NCBI GenBank assembly: GCA_947304065.1
Contig: CAMZAI010000110.1
Span: 1-9,137 of the forward strand
Length of the DNA: 9,137 nt
Source of the DNA: an uncultured Clostridia bacterium
GTDB taxonomy: Bacteria > Bacillota > Clostridia > Lachnospirales > Lachnospiraceae
Reading direction: 5' to 3'
The notes beneath the pieces were generated by a model, which was given only the letters and a program-made list of their open reading frames with translations, had not been told where the DNA came from and did not search any database. Positions 1-7,117 of this stretch are shown piece after piece. Within the stretch, counting starts at the first letter, position 1, and every line of letters starts with the position of its first letter. The position numbers and the translations under genes were made by a program.

Positions 1-881
1 GCGCAGAAGGTGGTGAGCTTGTAATCCTGTATCTTCTGCAAAAGGTTGGTCGGGATGAATTTCTTCATGTCATAGCAGAAAACGGTGGCTCCGGCGATCC
101 ACTGGCCGTAAATCTTGCCCCATCCGAACTTTGCCCATCCGGAATCCGAAACGCTCATGTGGAGCTTGTTCTCCTGAACGCACTGCCAGTATTTCGCGGT
201 AACGATGTGTCCTAAGGGATGCAGATAATTGTGGGTAACCATCTTGGGCATGCCCGTGGTACCCGATGTGAAATATATCTGCATGATATCGTGATTATGC
301 GTAGCCTCATCGCCTGTCGGGCGCTCGAGAACATCGCTCTGCGCATCCATTCCGTCATGGAGGTTCAGCCAGCCCTCGCGGTGCCCGTTTGCCAGCATGA
401 TGTTCCTGACCGTGGGTGCCTCGGGCAGGGTGTTCTGTATCTGGGTAACGACAAAATCGTCGTCGAGCGCGATGAACATCTCGATGCTCGCGGCGTTCGC
501 GCGGTAAACGAGGTCATGGGTGGTCAGCTGCAGCGTTCCGGGAATAATGATCGCACCGAGCTTGATGAGAGCGGTCGCGCAGATCCAGTACTCGTAGCGG
601 CGGCGCAGGATCATCATTACAACGCTTCCCTTGTGAATGCCGAGCGTTTTGAAATAATTCGCGGCCTTATTCGAAAGCCTGCTCATATCGGCAAAGGTGA
701 AGACCTTCTCCTCGCCGTTGTCGTCGCACCAGACGAGAGCGCGGTTTTCGGGCTTTTCCTTGGCCCAGCCGTCGACTATGTCCCAGCCGAAATTGAAGTT
801 TTCGGGAACGTTAACCTTGTAATTCGCTTTGAAGTCCTCGTACGAGTCGAACTCCGTACGGGGCAGGAATTTCTCTAACAT
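1..881 (-). CDS. AMP-binding acyl-CoA synthetase, N-terminal half (cut by the left edge)
   Basis: Likely an ATP-dependent acyl-CoA synthetase: it would activate a carboxylic acid to an acyl-adenylate and then to an acyl-CoA in the cytoplasm. The minus frame is open from ATG 881-879 to the left edge, giving 293 codons of what is usually a protein of about 550 residues. The adenylate-forming P-loop motif YFTSGTTGMPK is at residues 203-213. After it comes a stretch with SDSGWAKFGWGKIYGQW and GATVFCYD, which resembles the acetate/medium-chain (MACS) branch of the superfamily. The start is supported by GAGGAAG at 890-896, 8 nt upstream. The C-terminal domain with the catalytic lysine lies outside the window, so activity and substrate cannot be judged. 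It follows the XRE-cupin gene by 51 bp and is probably co-transcribed with and controlled by it. Family assignment is secure; substrate is unknown. Confidence 0.9.
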   Translation of the reverse strand, partial: MLEKFLPRTEFDSYEDFKANYKVNVPENFNFGWDIVDGWAKEKPENRALVWCDDNGEEKVFTFADMSRLSNKAANYFKTLGIHKGSVVMMILRRRYEYWICATALIKLGAIIIPGTLQLTTHDLVYRANAASIEMFIALDDDFVVTQIQNTLPEAPTVRNIMLANGHREGWLNLHDGMDAQSDVLERPTGDEATHNHDIMQIYFTSGTTGMPKMVTHNYLHPLGHIVTAKYWQCVQENKLHMSVSDSGWAKFGWGKIYGQWIAGATVFCYDMKKFIPTNLLQKIQDYKLTTFC

Positions 882-910
882 AATCTTTACTTCCTCATTT
901 CTTTTTTATG

Positions 911-949
911 CGTTTATCTGCGAATAGCGCAGCTATTCGCAGATAAACG
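911..949. repeat. Perfect 18-bp inverted repeat with 3-nt loop
   Basis: The arm CGTTTATCTGCGAATAGC (911-928) and its exact reverse complement (932-949) flank the loop GCA. The right arm covers the last five codons and stop of the XRE-cupin gene; the left arm lies in the gap before the synthetase, ending 29 nt before its ATG. It would form a very stable RNA hairpin. It is not a canonical terminator: on the minus strand it is followed by an A-rich run (CATAAAAAAGAAAT), not a U-tract, and on the plus strand by TAATAAACGTT. It could be an mRNA-stabilising or processing hairpin, a partial terminator that lowers synthetase expression, or a protein site. The pairing is read directly; the role is inference. 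Confidence 0.85.
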
Positions 950-1484
950 TAATAAACGTTCCGGGTTTGTCTCCTCCGCATCTTTGTCCGTGGGGGATGC
1001 GGGGATCGAAGTAGATACTGTCGCCCTCTTCGAGCAGGATCTCTTTATTGCCCAGAGTAACTATTATCGAGCCCTCGGTCACGAGGTTGAACTCTTCGCC
1101 GCCGTGGGTAACGAGCTCGGCGGGCTTGTCTGAAGGAGCGATAGTAACCTGCAGGGGCTGCATCTTCTTCTTGGTGAATCTGAACGCGAGGTCCTTAAAC
1201 ACATAGCCGGGGATTCTTTCGATGATCTGGCCCTGTCCCTTGCGGACGACATGATAAGTGTCGAGCTTCGCGGCCTCGCCGGTAAGGATCTCCGCAAAAT
1301 CCACGTTGCACTTGCGCGAGATCTCATAGATCACGCTGATCGGGATATTCTTTCCCGACGCCTCATATTCCTTATAGGTATCGGCATCGATGCCGAGCAG
1401 ACCGGCGAATTCCTCCTGCGTATAACCGCAGGCGTCCCTCAGACCGGCTATTCTTTCAGCTATTTCTTTGATCTCATCAACCAT
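933..1484 (-). CDS. XRE-family regulator with C-terminal cupin sensor domain
   Basis: A 183-residue one-component transcription factor. Residues 8-67 form a helix-turn-helix domain (GYTQEEFAGLLGI at 20-32 is the core). Residues 108-182 form a single cupin barrel, with H127-GG-EE in the first cupin motif and GDSIYFDPRIPHG (154-166, H165) in the second. The HxH of metal cupins is reduced to one histidine followed by GGEE, as is usual in this regulator class. The start ATG is preceded by AGAGGAG at 1493-1499, spacing 8. Length matches the family (about 180-200). It sits directly upstream of an AMP-binding acyl-CoA synthetase, a recurrent pairing in Firmicutes, which suggests that it senses a small acid or acyl-CoA and controls that gene. 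It has its own promoter with a palindrome at the start site, consistent with autoregulation. The ligand is unknown. Confidence 0.9.
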   Translation of the reverse strand: MVDEIKEIAERIAGLRDACGYTQEEFAGLLGIDADTYKEYEASGKNIPISVIYEISRKCNVDFAEILTGEAAKLDTYHVVRKGQGQIIERIPGYVFKDLAFRFTKKKMQPLQVTIAPSDKPAELVTHGGEEFNLVTEGSIIVTLGNKEILLEEGDSIYFDPRIPHGQRCGGDKPGTFITFICE

Positions 1485-1520
1485 ATGAAAATCTCCTCTT
1501 TTTTAAGAAACGATTTTTCA

Positions 1521-1536
1521 CTTTAATACATTAAAG
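1521..1536. promoter_or_regulatory. Candidate operator palindrome at the XRE-cupin start site
   Basis: CTTTAAT at 1521-1527 and ATTAAAG at 1530-1536 are exact inverted 7-mers separated by 2 bp. They lie just downstream of the -10 box, over the predicted transcription start (about 1533). This is a position where a bound dimeric XRE protein would block transcription. The symmetry is visible in the sequence; use by the adjacent XRE-cupin protein is inferred. A/T-rich palindromes can arise by chance. Confidence 0.5.
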
Positions 1537-1539
1537 TAG

Positions 1540-1568
1540 AGTATATCGCATCGTTTATGTTTTTGCAA
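1540..1568 (-). promoter_or_regulatory. Sigma-A type promoter of the XRE-cupin/synthetase unit
   Basis: On the minus strand TTGCAA (1563-1568) is a -35 box four of six matched to consensus. It is followed by exactly 17 bp and TATACT (1540-1545) as the -10 box. The predicted start near 1533 gives a leader of about 50 nt to the ATG at 1484. The promoter begins only 7 bp after the EamA stop codon, so this unit can be expressed independently of the upstream series. Confidence 0.75.
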
Positions 1569-1575
1569 GTCTCAA

Positions 1576-2433
1576 TCACAGCAATGCCGCGGCCACAATG
1601 CCTGCGAATACCAGTCCCGCGCAGACCAGTTTGTGCAGGAGTCCCTCTTCCTTGAAGAAAAGCCTGCCGCCGAGTATCGTAACGATGCAGCTGCTCTGCT
1701 TGATGAGCGTCATGACCGTAACCTTGCTCTCCGGATATCCGTTCGCGATGAACAGGCATCTGTCGGCCACTACGAAAAGTATCGCGAGCACCCATATCCA
1801 GCCGTTTTTCACGGATTCCTTCCAGCGTATGCCCGGTCTCCTGATAATGATGTAGAGCAGGTAGTAGATCACCAGGAAGAGCATGTACCAGAACTGCAGC
1901 TGCCCGTCTGTCAGGTCGTCTCCCGACATCAGTATCTTGTCGAGGAGTCCCGATAAAGCGTTGAAAAAGCAGGATATCACGACAAAAACCACATATTTTG
2001 CGGAAGTCTTCTTCTCTTCGTCCTTCTTCGCGTTCCACAGCCTCAGGAGCAAGAGTCCGGCAAGAACGAGCACCAGTCCGGTCACCTGTCCCGGTCCCAT
2101 ATGCTCATGGAGTACGAGCACTCCGAGCAGCATCGCGAATATCAGACGCATCTGGTCGAGCAGTCCGTACACTCCGACCGGCATGTTCTTTACGGCCGTA
2201 AAGCCCGCGATCCACGCGATAAAGATGATCAGCGACTTGACCGCTATCAGGCCGAGCGTTGCTGCGGGTACCCCGAAAGCATTCCGTATCTCGACAGATA
2301 CCAGCAGAAACGATATGAAAGTATATAAAAACAGGACCTCTATCGTGGTCGATGTCTCAAGCGCTTTTTTCTTGAAGACCTCGCGCAGGCCCTTGCTGAT
2401 ACCGTAGATCAGCACCAAAATTATCCAAACCAT
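1576..2433 (-). CDS. EamA/DMT-family membrane transporter
   Basis: A 285-residue, very hydrophobic protein of the drug/metabolite transporter superfamily, in the cytoplasmic membrane. Two homologous halves can be seen, residues 1-133 and about 147-285, separated by the charged linker NAKKDEEKKTSAK. Together they allow about ten membrane helices, matching the usual length of about 290. The first half has the typical GLLDQMRLIFAMLLGVLVLHE segment, and the second half repeats it as IKQSSCIVTILGGRLFFKEE. An in-frame TAA two codons upstream of ATG 2433-2431 excludes a longer protein. The only upstream ribosome site, AAAGG at 2437-2441, is just 3 nt from the ATG, which predicts weak initiation. It lies 56 bp after the DUF6935-like gene with a hairpin between them. 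The substrate cannot be told from sequence; members export amino acids, metabolites or drugs, or take up nucleotide sugars. Confidence 0.87.
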   Translation of the reverse strand: MVWIILVLIYGISKGLREVFKKKALETSTTIEVLFLYTFISFLLVSVEIRNAFGVPAATLGLIAVKSLIIFIAWIAGFTAVKNMPVGVYGLLDQMRLIFAMLLGVLVLHEHMGPGQVTGLVLVLAGLLLLRLWNAKKDEEKKTSAKYVVFVVISCFFNALSGLLDKILMSGDDLTDGQLQFWYMLFLVIYYLLYIIIRRPGIRWKESVKNGWIWVLAILFVVADRCLFIANGYPESKVTVMTLIKQSSCIVTILGGRLFFKEEGLLHKLVCAGLVFAGIVAAALL

Positions 2434-2452
2434 AAACCTTTAAGGCACACGT

Positions 2453-2480
2453 TGGGGATGCCGCAAAAGCGTCATCCCCA
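2453..2480. repeat. Hairpin between the DUF6935-like gene and the transporter gene
   Basis: TGGGGATG (2453-2460) pairs with CATCCCCA (2473-2480). After one C/T mismatch, CGC (2462-2464) pairs with GCG (2469-2471) around an AAAA loop (UUUU in the minus-strand RNA). It begins 9 nt after the upstream stop codon and ends 19 nt before the transporter ATG. No U-tract follows on either strand, so it is at best a weak terminator. A processing or stabilising hairpin that lowers transporter expression relative to upstream genes is equally possible. Confidence 0.65.
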
Positions 2481-2489
2481 TACACAGCA

Positions 2490-3161
2490 TTATGCCCATT
2501 CATCCTGATCTTTTGATTTCCTGATACTTACGAGCACTCCGCGGTAATCGTTAACGAACCACTCGCCCGTCGATTTCTTCGTACGAAGGAAGATCGGTCT
2601 CAATCCGTCGGCTCCGCCGGACTCAAGATAGAGTGTGATGTAGCCGTCGTCATAATTCTCCTTGCTGTAGGTACTCTCGGTAACCTCGATCTTGTAAGGA
2701 GTCGAAGGAGTGTAGTTGTTCTCGGGAGTTGCTCCTTCAAAATACGAACGCGCGATATAATTGCGGCCCTCGGAGAACTGTCCTTTGATGAACTGTCTGT
2801 CGCTCTCGGAGAAGGTATTGGGACCGTTTAAGAAATCGAGCATCTTCTCGCCCTCTTCGAAATTGGTCGAGCATACGTCCAGCGCGATAACAGCAAGCGC
2901 AGCCGTTGCGTAATAATCTGTGAGCTTCGCCTCGGGAAGCGCCTTCAGCTCTTCGAGCGTCTCGGGAAGCTTTTCGAACTTGAACTTCTTTGTCTTATTG
3001 TTAACTGCCTTCTTAATGCCGTCCTTAGCCTTGTCCGTAAGGTCGTTCACCGCATGATTGATCGATGACGCAACATTCCCTTTCGCATTGCTGACAGAGC
3101 TGCTGATAGCGTTGGAAACACCGTTCTTCGCCGCTCTCTTCAAGACGTCAATAATACTCAT
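2490..3161 (-). CDS. DUF6935-like protein of unknown function
   Basis: A 223-residue protein with no signal peptide or membrane helix. Residues 1-60 are a low-complexity, probably helical region rich in Ser, Asn, Ala and Lys (NAISSSVSNAKGNVASSIN), ending in a basic patch KKFKF. Residues about 65-223 resemble the DUF6935 domain from memory: a helical part starting LPETLEELKALPEAKL, then RSYFEGATPENNYTPS (138-153), then a beta-rich part with GYITLYLESGGADGLRP and a C-terminal W. The start is fixed by AGGAGGAA at 3171-3178, spacing 9. It follows the hydantoinase by 22 bp, so the two are very probably co-transcribed. The domain has no known activity. The N-terminal segment, suggesting membrane or partner contact, is not explained by the domain. 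The DUF label is recollection, not a search result. Confidence 0.75.
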   Translation of the reverse strand: MSIIDVLKRAAKNGVSNAISSSVSNAKGNVASSINHAVNDLTDKAKDGIKKAVNNKTKKFKFEKLPETLEELKALPEAKLTDYYATAALAVIALDVCSTNFEEGEKMLDFLNGPNTFSESDRQFIKGQFSEGRNYIARSYFEGATPENNYTPSTPYKIEVTESTYSKENYDDGYITLYLESGGADGLRPIFLRTKKSTGEWFVNDYRGVLVSIRKSKDQDEWA

Positions 3162-3183
3162 AACCGCAACTTCCTCCTAAAAC

Positions 3184-4557
3184 TTAATATTTGTCGTAAG
3201 CGCATGATACCTTGCGCCGTAAGAGCCTTCCGTAACCGGCCTCGCCCTTAAACTCACCGTCCTCGTAAACAACGGCTCCGCGGGACATCGTGAGTACCGG
3301 ATAACCCTTGAGCTTCATGCCCTCATATATAGTATAATCAATGTTCGAATGCATTTTGTCAACCGTAATCGTAAACTCCTTTTTGGGGTCATAGAGCACG
3401 ATATCGGCGTCCAGACCGGGCTCGATCGCGCCCTTCGTATCGCATCCGAATATCTTCGCGACGTTGTATGAGCACAGCGCAACCGCGCGCTCGAAGGAGA
3501 TCATGCCCTTGTTCGCGGCGTTCAGCATGTAAGGGTACATGTTCTCGATGCCCATCACGCCGCAGGGAGCGAGCGTGAAGTCCTTTTTGCCCCAGTCCTT
3601 CTCGAAGGTCTGCGCGGGACAATGATCCGTGGCGATCGTATCGATGACGCCGCGGCTGACACCCTCCCAGAGCGCTATCTGGCTCTCTTTGCCCTTCATT
3701 GGAGGCGAACAGATGAACCTGATGCCGTCGGGGCGCTTGAACACTTCATTCGTGAACGCGAGGTAATGCGGGCAGGTCTCGGCGTAGACCGGAATGCCCT
3801 CCGCACGTGCTTTCGCGATATATTTTGCTCCCGCTTCGTTGCCCAGATGCACGATGTAGATCGGAGCGCCCGCAGCGCGCGCAAGCGTTACTGCGCGGAT
3901 GTCCGCTTCCTCCTCGGCGATCTCGGGACGCGAAAGATAATGATACCAGACGTCCGTAAGTCCTTCCTTCTTAAACTCCTCGCGGTTCGCTTCCACGATG
4001 CCGTGGCTCTCGGCGTGTACCGTGATCAGCACCTTTTCTTTTGCGGCACGCTGTAAGAGCTCGAAGAGCGCCTTGTCGTCCAGTCCGAACGCGTAGGTCA
4101 TATAAGCCTTGATGCTCGGGAATCCCTGCTTCGCCATCTCAGCCACTTCGTTGAGTCTGGCTTCGTTTACCTCGCTGATGCCGCCGTGGAACGCGTAGTC
4201 CACGCAGGCCGCGGGCTCCGCAAGGCGGTTCCTGTCCGCGATCTCCTCAAGCATCGGCTTTCCCTTCTCCTGAAGTGTGTAATCGAATACGGTCGTGGTC
4301 CCGCCGCAGGCAGCGGCTCTCGTTCCTGACTCGTATCCGTCGGCGCTGAAGGTCTTTCCCATCGCCATCTCGAGATGGGTATGGGCGTCGATCGCGCCCG
4401 GGAGCACATAAAGTCCGCCCGCATCGATGGTCTTTGAAGCAGTCTTGCCATCGAGCCCCTTTCCTATGGCGGCTATTTTGCCGTTCCTTACAAGCACATC
4501 GCCCTTAAAGGATCCTCCGGCATTGATTATCTTTCCGTTTTTGATAAGGATTTCCAC
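3184..4557 (-). CDS. hydA: Dihydropyrimidinase / D-hydantoinase-type cyclic amidohydrolase
   Basis: A cytoplasmic binuclear-metal hydrolase expected to open cyclic diamides such as dihydrouracil, dihydrothymine or 5-substituted hydantoins to N-carbamoyl amino acids. Its 457 residues fit the family (about 460). The whole metal site is present: H59 and H61 (DAHTHLEM), carbamylated K150 (SIKAYMTY), H181 (ITVHAES), H237 (YIVHLGN) and D311 (ATDHCPA). Y155 matches the substrate-gating tyrosine of hydantoinases. I choose GTG at 4557-4555 because GGAGGTG lies 5 nt upstream (4563-4569) and the family begins with a short strand like VEILIKNGKII. The frame stays open to 4671, but that extension would overlap the preceding gene and adds a non-homologous sequence. 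Allantoinase and dihydroorotase are less likely. No pyrimidine-catabolism partner such as a beta-ureidopropionase or dihydropyrimidine dehydrogenase gene is in view, so the true substrate is open. Confidence 0.9.
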   Translation of the reverse strand: MEILIKNGKIINAGGSFKGDVLVRNGKIAAIGKGLDGKTASKTIDAGGLYVLPGAIDAHTHLEMAMGKTFSADGYESGTRAAACGGTTTVFDYTLQEKGKPMLEEIADRNRLAEPAACVDYAFHGGISEVNEARLNEVAEMAKQGFPSIKAYMTYAFGLDDKALFELLQRAAKEKVLITVHAESHGIVEANREEFKKEGLTDVWYHYLSRPEIAEEEADIRAVTLARAAGAPIYIVHLGNEAGAKYIAKARAEGIPVYAETCPHYLAFTNEVFKRPDGIRFICSPPMKGKESQIALWEGVSRGVIDTIATDHCPAQTFEKDWGKKDFTLAPCGVMGIENMYPYMLNAANKGMISFERAVALCSYNVAKIFGCDTKGAIEPGLDADIVLYDPKKEFTITVDKMHSNIDYTIYEGMKLKGYPVLTMSRGAVVYEDGEFKGEAGYGRLLRRKVSCAYDKY

Positions 4558-4562
4558 AAAAA

Positions 4563-4569
4563 CACCTCC
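4563..4569 (-). promoter_or_regulatory. Ribosome binding site that fixes the GTG start of the hydantoinase gene
   Basis: GGAGGTG on the minus strand, then TTTTT and GTG at 4557. This is the only strong Shine-Dalgarno site near the 5' end of the frame. It rules against the upstream ATG codons at 4671 and elsewhere in the open frame. Confidence 0.85.
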
Positions 4570-4585
4570 ACTCCGCATAATAATA

Positions 4586-5971
4586 TCATTCGCTTCCCGC
4601 CGGAAGCAGCGCATCTTTTGTATATACGATACCCGCGTTCCAGAGCAGCCAGCCCTTGTAACCCGAGTCATAGACCGCCTGGATCTGGTCGCGCACCTCT
4701 TTCTTGCCGTAGTCCAGATGATGCTTTACCCACGAAGCCGTAAAATCCTGAAGCCAGGGGCGTACCTCGGCTTTGTTGCCGACCGTGTCGTCGATCATGT
4801 AAAGGACCTTCCTCGAATCGAGCATCGCGTTGTATACCAGCTCGTAAGGATGGCAGTCCGGGTAATCGAGATTGTAGTAGCCGTTCGCGTAATGGGACGG
4901 GTATACCATGGGGCAGAGATAATCGAGATACTGCGCCATGCGGTAATAGCTCTGTCCTACGATCTTCGCGTCGATCGAGCTCGTGATGACCGCGCCGAAC
5001 AGGTCGCACGACACGAAGCATCCGAGGGGCTTTACCTCTTCGCAGAGCTTCTTTATGCCGTTCGAGATCGCGTCGATCTTCGATACCTCATTGACGATGT
5101 CGCCGTAATCGTAGCTCTCGGCTCCTAAGTTTCCCTTGTCGGTAGGAAAACGGATGTAGTCGAGATTTACCTCGTCAAAACCGTCTTCCGCGCAGCATTT
5201 GCATACTTCGATGATATAGTCCCAGGCCTCGTCGTTATAGGGATTCAGCCATGTATAACCGGTATTGTCCTTGTAGAGCTGGCCGTCGGTCTTGTAAATG
5301 CACAGATCGGGCCTCGACTTGCTGATCACGGGATCCTTCATCGTTACGACACGGGCGATGACGTAAATGCCCATGCCGTGCAGGCGGTCAAGGAACTGAT
5401 GCACATCGCTGATGGTCCATGAAAGCGCCTTGGCTTCCTTTGCTATCGGCGAATTCATCTGGTATGAGATCGAACCGTAGTCGGATTTGATATCGACAAC
5501 GACCGTGTTCAGCTCTGTCGCCTCGATGAGTTTCAGCGCATCCTCTAGCTTTGAATTGAATTTCTGCGCCGAAAGATAGATTCCTCTTGAATCGACGCGG
5601 GTTCTCGTATCCACGAAATCCTTCATCCAGACTTCTCCGTCGAGGTTGTCGTAGATCGATTCGACTTCGCCGGGCTCATCCTTGGGGCTGTACCAGAGGC
5701 CGTAAATACCTGTCTCCGCAGCAGCTCCGGTGAGGTCCGCCTCGCCGTCTCCTCCCATCGCCTCGGCAAATGATGTCGGCGTGGGCGACGCAGCTGCGTC
5801 CGGATCCTGTTCCTTCATCGCTCCCGAGTAGTATTTCGCGGCGATATAGCCTCCGAAGCCCATTCCGCACGCGAGCACCACGACAAGGATTATCGCGAGT
5901 ATCCTCCCGAACGAAGGCGGACGTCCTCCGCGGCCGCTGCCGTAATCTATATACATGTCGCTCTTTCTCAT
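4586..5971 (-). CDS. Membrane-anchored DUF4015-type putative glycoside hydrolase
   Basis: A 461-residue protein. A short basic N-terminus is followed by one membrane helix (about 23-45, RILAIILVVVLACGMGFGG), then a Ser/Pro/Ala-rich linker (about 50-90), so the rest should face outward as a signal-anchored protein. Residues about 130-455 resemble the DUF4015 putative glycosyl hydrolase domain, a TIM-barrel-like fold. Seen here are RGIYLSAQKF (129-138), NTVVVDIKSDYG (155-166), GIYVIARVV (201-209), TWLNPYN (240-246) and FDEVNLDYIRFPT (265-277), whose acidic residues after strand ends are candidate catalytic groups. A C-terminal GWLLWNAG matches the last strand. The substrate is unknown; wall or capsule polysaccharide is a guess. 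It starts 3 bp after the HD-GYP stop, with a GGAAGGAAGAAG purine run inside that gene as ribosome site, so translation is probably coupled. Met6 is an alternative start, less well supported. Confidence 0.85.
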   Translation of the reverse strand: MRKSDMYIDYGSGRGGRPPSFGRILAIILVVVLACGMGFGGYIAAKYYSGAMKEQDPDAAASPTPTSFAEAMGGDGEADLTGAAAETGIYGLWYSPKDEPGEVESIYDNLDGEVWMKDFVDTRTRVDSRGIYLSAQKFNSKLEDALKLIEATELNTVVVDIKSDYGSISYQMNSPIAKEAKALSWTISDVHQFLDRLHGMGIYVIARVVTMKDPVISKSRPDLCIYKTDGQLYKDNTGYTWLNPYNDEAWDYIIEVCKCCAEDGFDEVNLDYIRFPTDKGNLGAESYDYGDIVNEVSKIDAISNGIKKLCEEVKPLGCFVSCDLFGAVITSSIDAKIVGQSYYRMAQYLDYLCPMVYPSHYANGYYNLDYPDCHPYELVYNAMLDSRKVLYMIDDTVGNKAEVRPWLQDFTASWVKHHLDYGKKEVRDQIQAVYDSGYKGWLLWNAGIVYTKDALLPAGSE

Positions 5972-5974
5972 GTA

Positions 5975-7117
5975 TTATCTTCTTCCTTCCATTGCATCGT
6001 AATTGGGCGTGCTCGATGACCTGCCCGTCTGCTTCTCTCCGACAGACTCGTGCTTTAAGTGCTTTTCGAGCCTGCAGAAAATATTTACCACATCGGGGTC
6101 GAAGCTCTTTCCGCTCTCTGCCCTGATGATCTCTATCGCCACTTCGTGCGTATATCCCGGCTTGTAGCAGCGTTCGCTGACTATCGCGTCATAGGTGTCC
6201 ACCACGGCCATGATACGCGCCGCGAGCGGGATGTCGGTGCCCGCAAGACCGCAGGGGTAGCCGCTTCCGTCCCACTTCTCATGATGGTAATAAGCTATGT
6301 CGATCGCCATCTTGATGAAGCCGTTCTGCGAGTTCTTCGCGTAGATCCCGTTCAGCGTCTCGACTCCGGCCACGGTGTGCATCATCATGATCGATCTCTC
6401 ACGTCCGGTCAGATGGCCCTCCTTTAACAATATCTTGTCCGGGATCGCCATTTTGCCGATATCGTGGAGCTTCGAAGCGATCTCGATGGTATTGATGAAA
6501 TCGCTGGTGATCAGCTTCTCGTATTTGTGCGTGAGCGAAAGGCCGGTCGCGATCAGACGGCAGTTTTTCGAGATATTTACCAGATGCATTCCGGTTCCGT
6601 CATCTCTGTCCTCGGCGAGCGCGGCGATCGCGAGCGCCATGTTCTTGCGCTCTTCCTCGATCTGATGCAGCTGCTGGTTGACAAGCCTGTGCAGCTTCTT
6701 GTTATTGATCGAGAGCTCCTTCTGCATCTCGAAATTGCGCAGATGAGTCTTTAAGCTCATCAGCACCTCGGTACGCTCAAACGGCTTCGTGATATAATCC
6801 ACCGCTCCGCTCTCGTAGCCCTTAAGCCTGTCCTGAGGCGATGAAAGGCCCGATACGAAAATAACCGGTATATCACGCGTCTTCACGTCCTTTTTGAGGA
6901 GTCTGCAGTATTCGTAGCCCGTCATCTGGGGCATCGTGATGTCCATAAGGATGATCTCGGGGAGTTCGGCCTCCACCGCTTTCATCGCAAGCTCAACAGA
7001 GGGTACCGGCCTTGCGATATACCCCGCTTCCCTTACGATATCCGCGAGTGTCATAAGATTGGAGACCACATCGTCCAGTATCAGGACGTTCTCCGCATCC
7101 GTTCTCTTAAACTCCAT
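5975..7117 (-). CDS. Response regulator: receiver domain fused to HD-GYP cyclic-di-GMP phosphodiesterase
   Basis: A 380-residue cytoplasmic two-component output protein. The receiver domain (about 9-125) has the acidic pair D15/D16, phospho-acceptor D59 (ILMDITMP), S89 and K111 (ITKPF). A coiled-coil-like linker (about 126-165, NKKLHRLVNQQLHQIEEERK) leads to a full HD-GYP domain: EDRDDGTGMH (169-178), HDIGK (218-222), H247, HHEKWDGSGYP (278-288) and the D-TYDA segment after it. All metal-binding and signature residues appear intact, so it probably hydrolyses cyclic-di-GMP when phosphorylated. I start at ATG 7117: it has GGAG at 7124-7127 and begins directly before the receiver domain. The frame is open to 7252, but that upstream part is only the kinase gene read out of frame. 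It overlaps the kinase gene by 11 bp, the mark of a coupled cognate pair. Confidence 0.92.
   Translation of the reverse strand: MEFKRTDAENVLILDDVVSNLMTLADIVREAGYIARPVPSVELAMKAVEAELPEIILMDITMPQMTGYEYCRLLKKDVKTRDIPVIFVSGLSSPQDRLKGYESGAVDYITKPFERTEVLMSLKTHLRNFEMQKELSINNKKLHRLVNQQLHQIEEERKNMALAIAALAEDRDDGTGMHLVNISKNCRLIATGLSLTHKYEKLITSDFINTIEIASKLHDIGKMAIPDKILLKEGHLTGRERSIMMMHTVAGVETLNGIYAKNSQNGFIKMAIDIAYYHHEKWDGSGYPCGLAGTDIPLAARIMAVVDTYDAIVSERCYKPGYTHEVAIEIIRAESGKSFDPDVVNIFCRLEKHLKHESVGEKQTGRSSSTPNYDAMEGRR

Noticed and set aside
219..878. Plus-strand open frame of 219 codons opposite the acyl-CoA synthetase
   Set aside because: It is the antisense of a clear AMP-binding protein with the YFTSGTTGMPK motif, has no ribosome site and encodes nothing recognisable.
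911..949. Calling the perfect hairpin an intrinsic terminator
   Set aside because: Neither strand has a U-tract after the stem; the only homopolymer-like run becomes A-rich in the minus-strand RNA.
1523..2038. Minus-strand open frame of 171 codons inside the transporter gene
   Set aside because: It is the transporter read in another frame; its Arg/His-rich product resembles nothing, while the other frame gives a clean EamA protein.
4558..4671. Longer hydantoinase start at 4671
   Set aside because: The added 38 residues overlap the upstream gene, lack a ribosome site and do not look like the family, whereas GTG 4557 has GGAGGTG at ideal distance.
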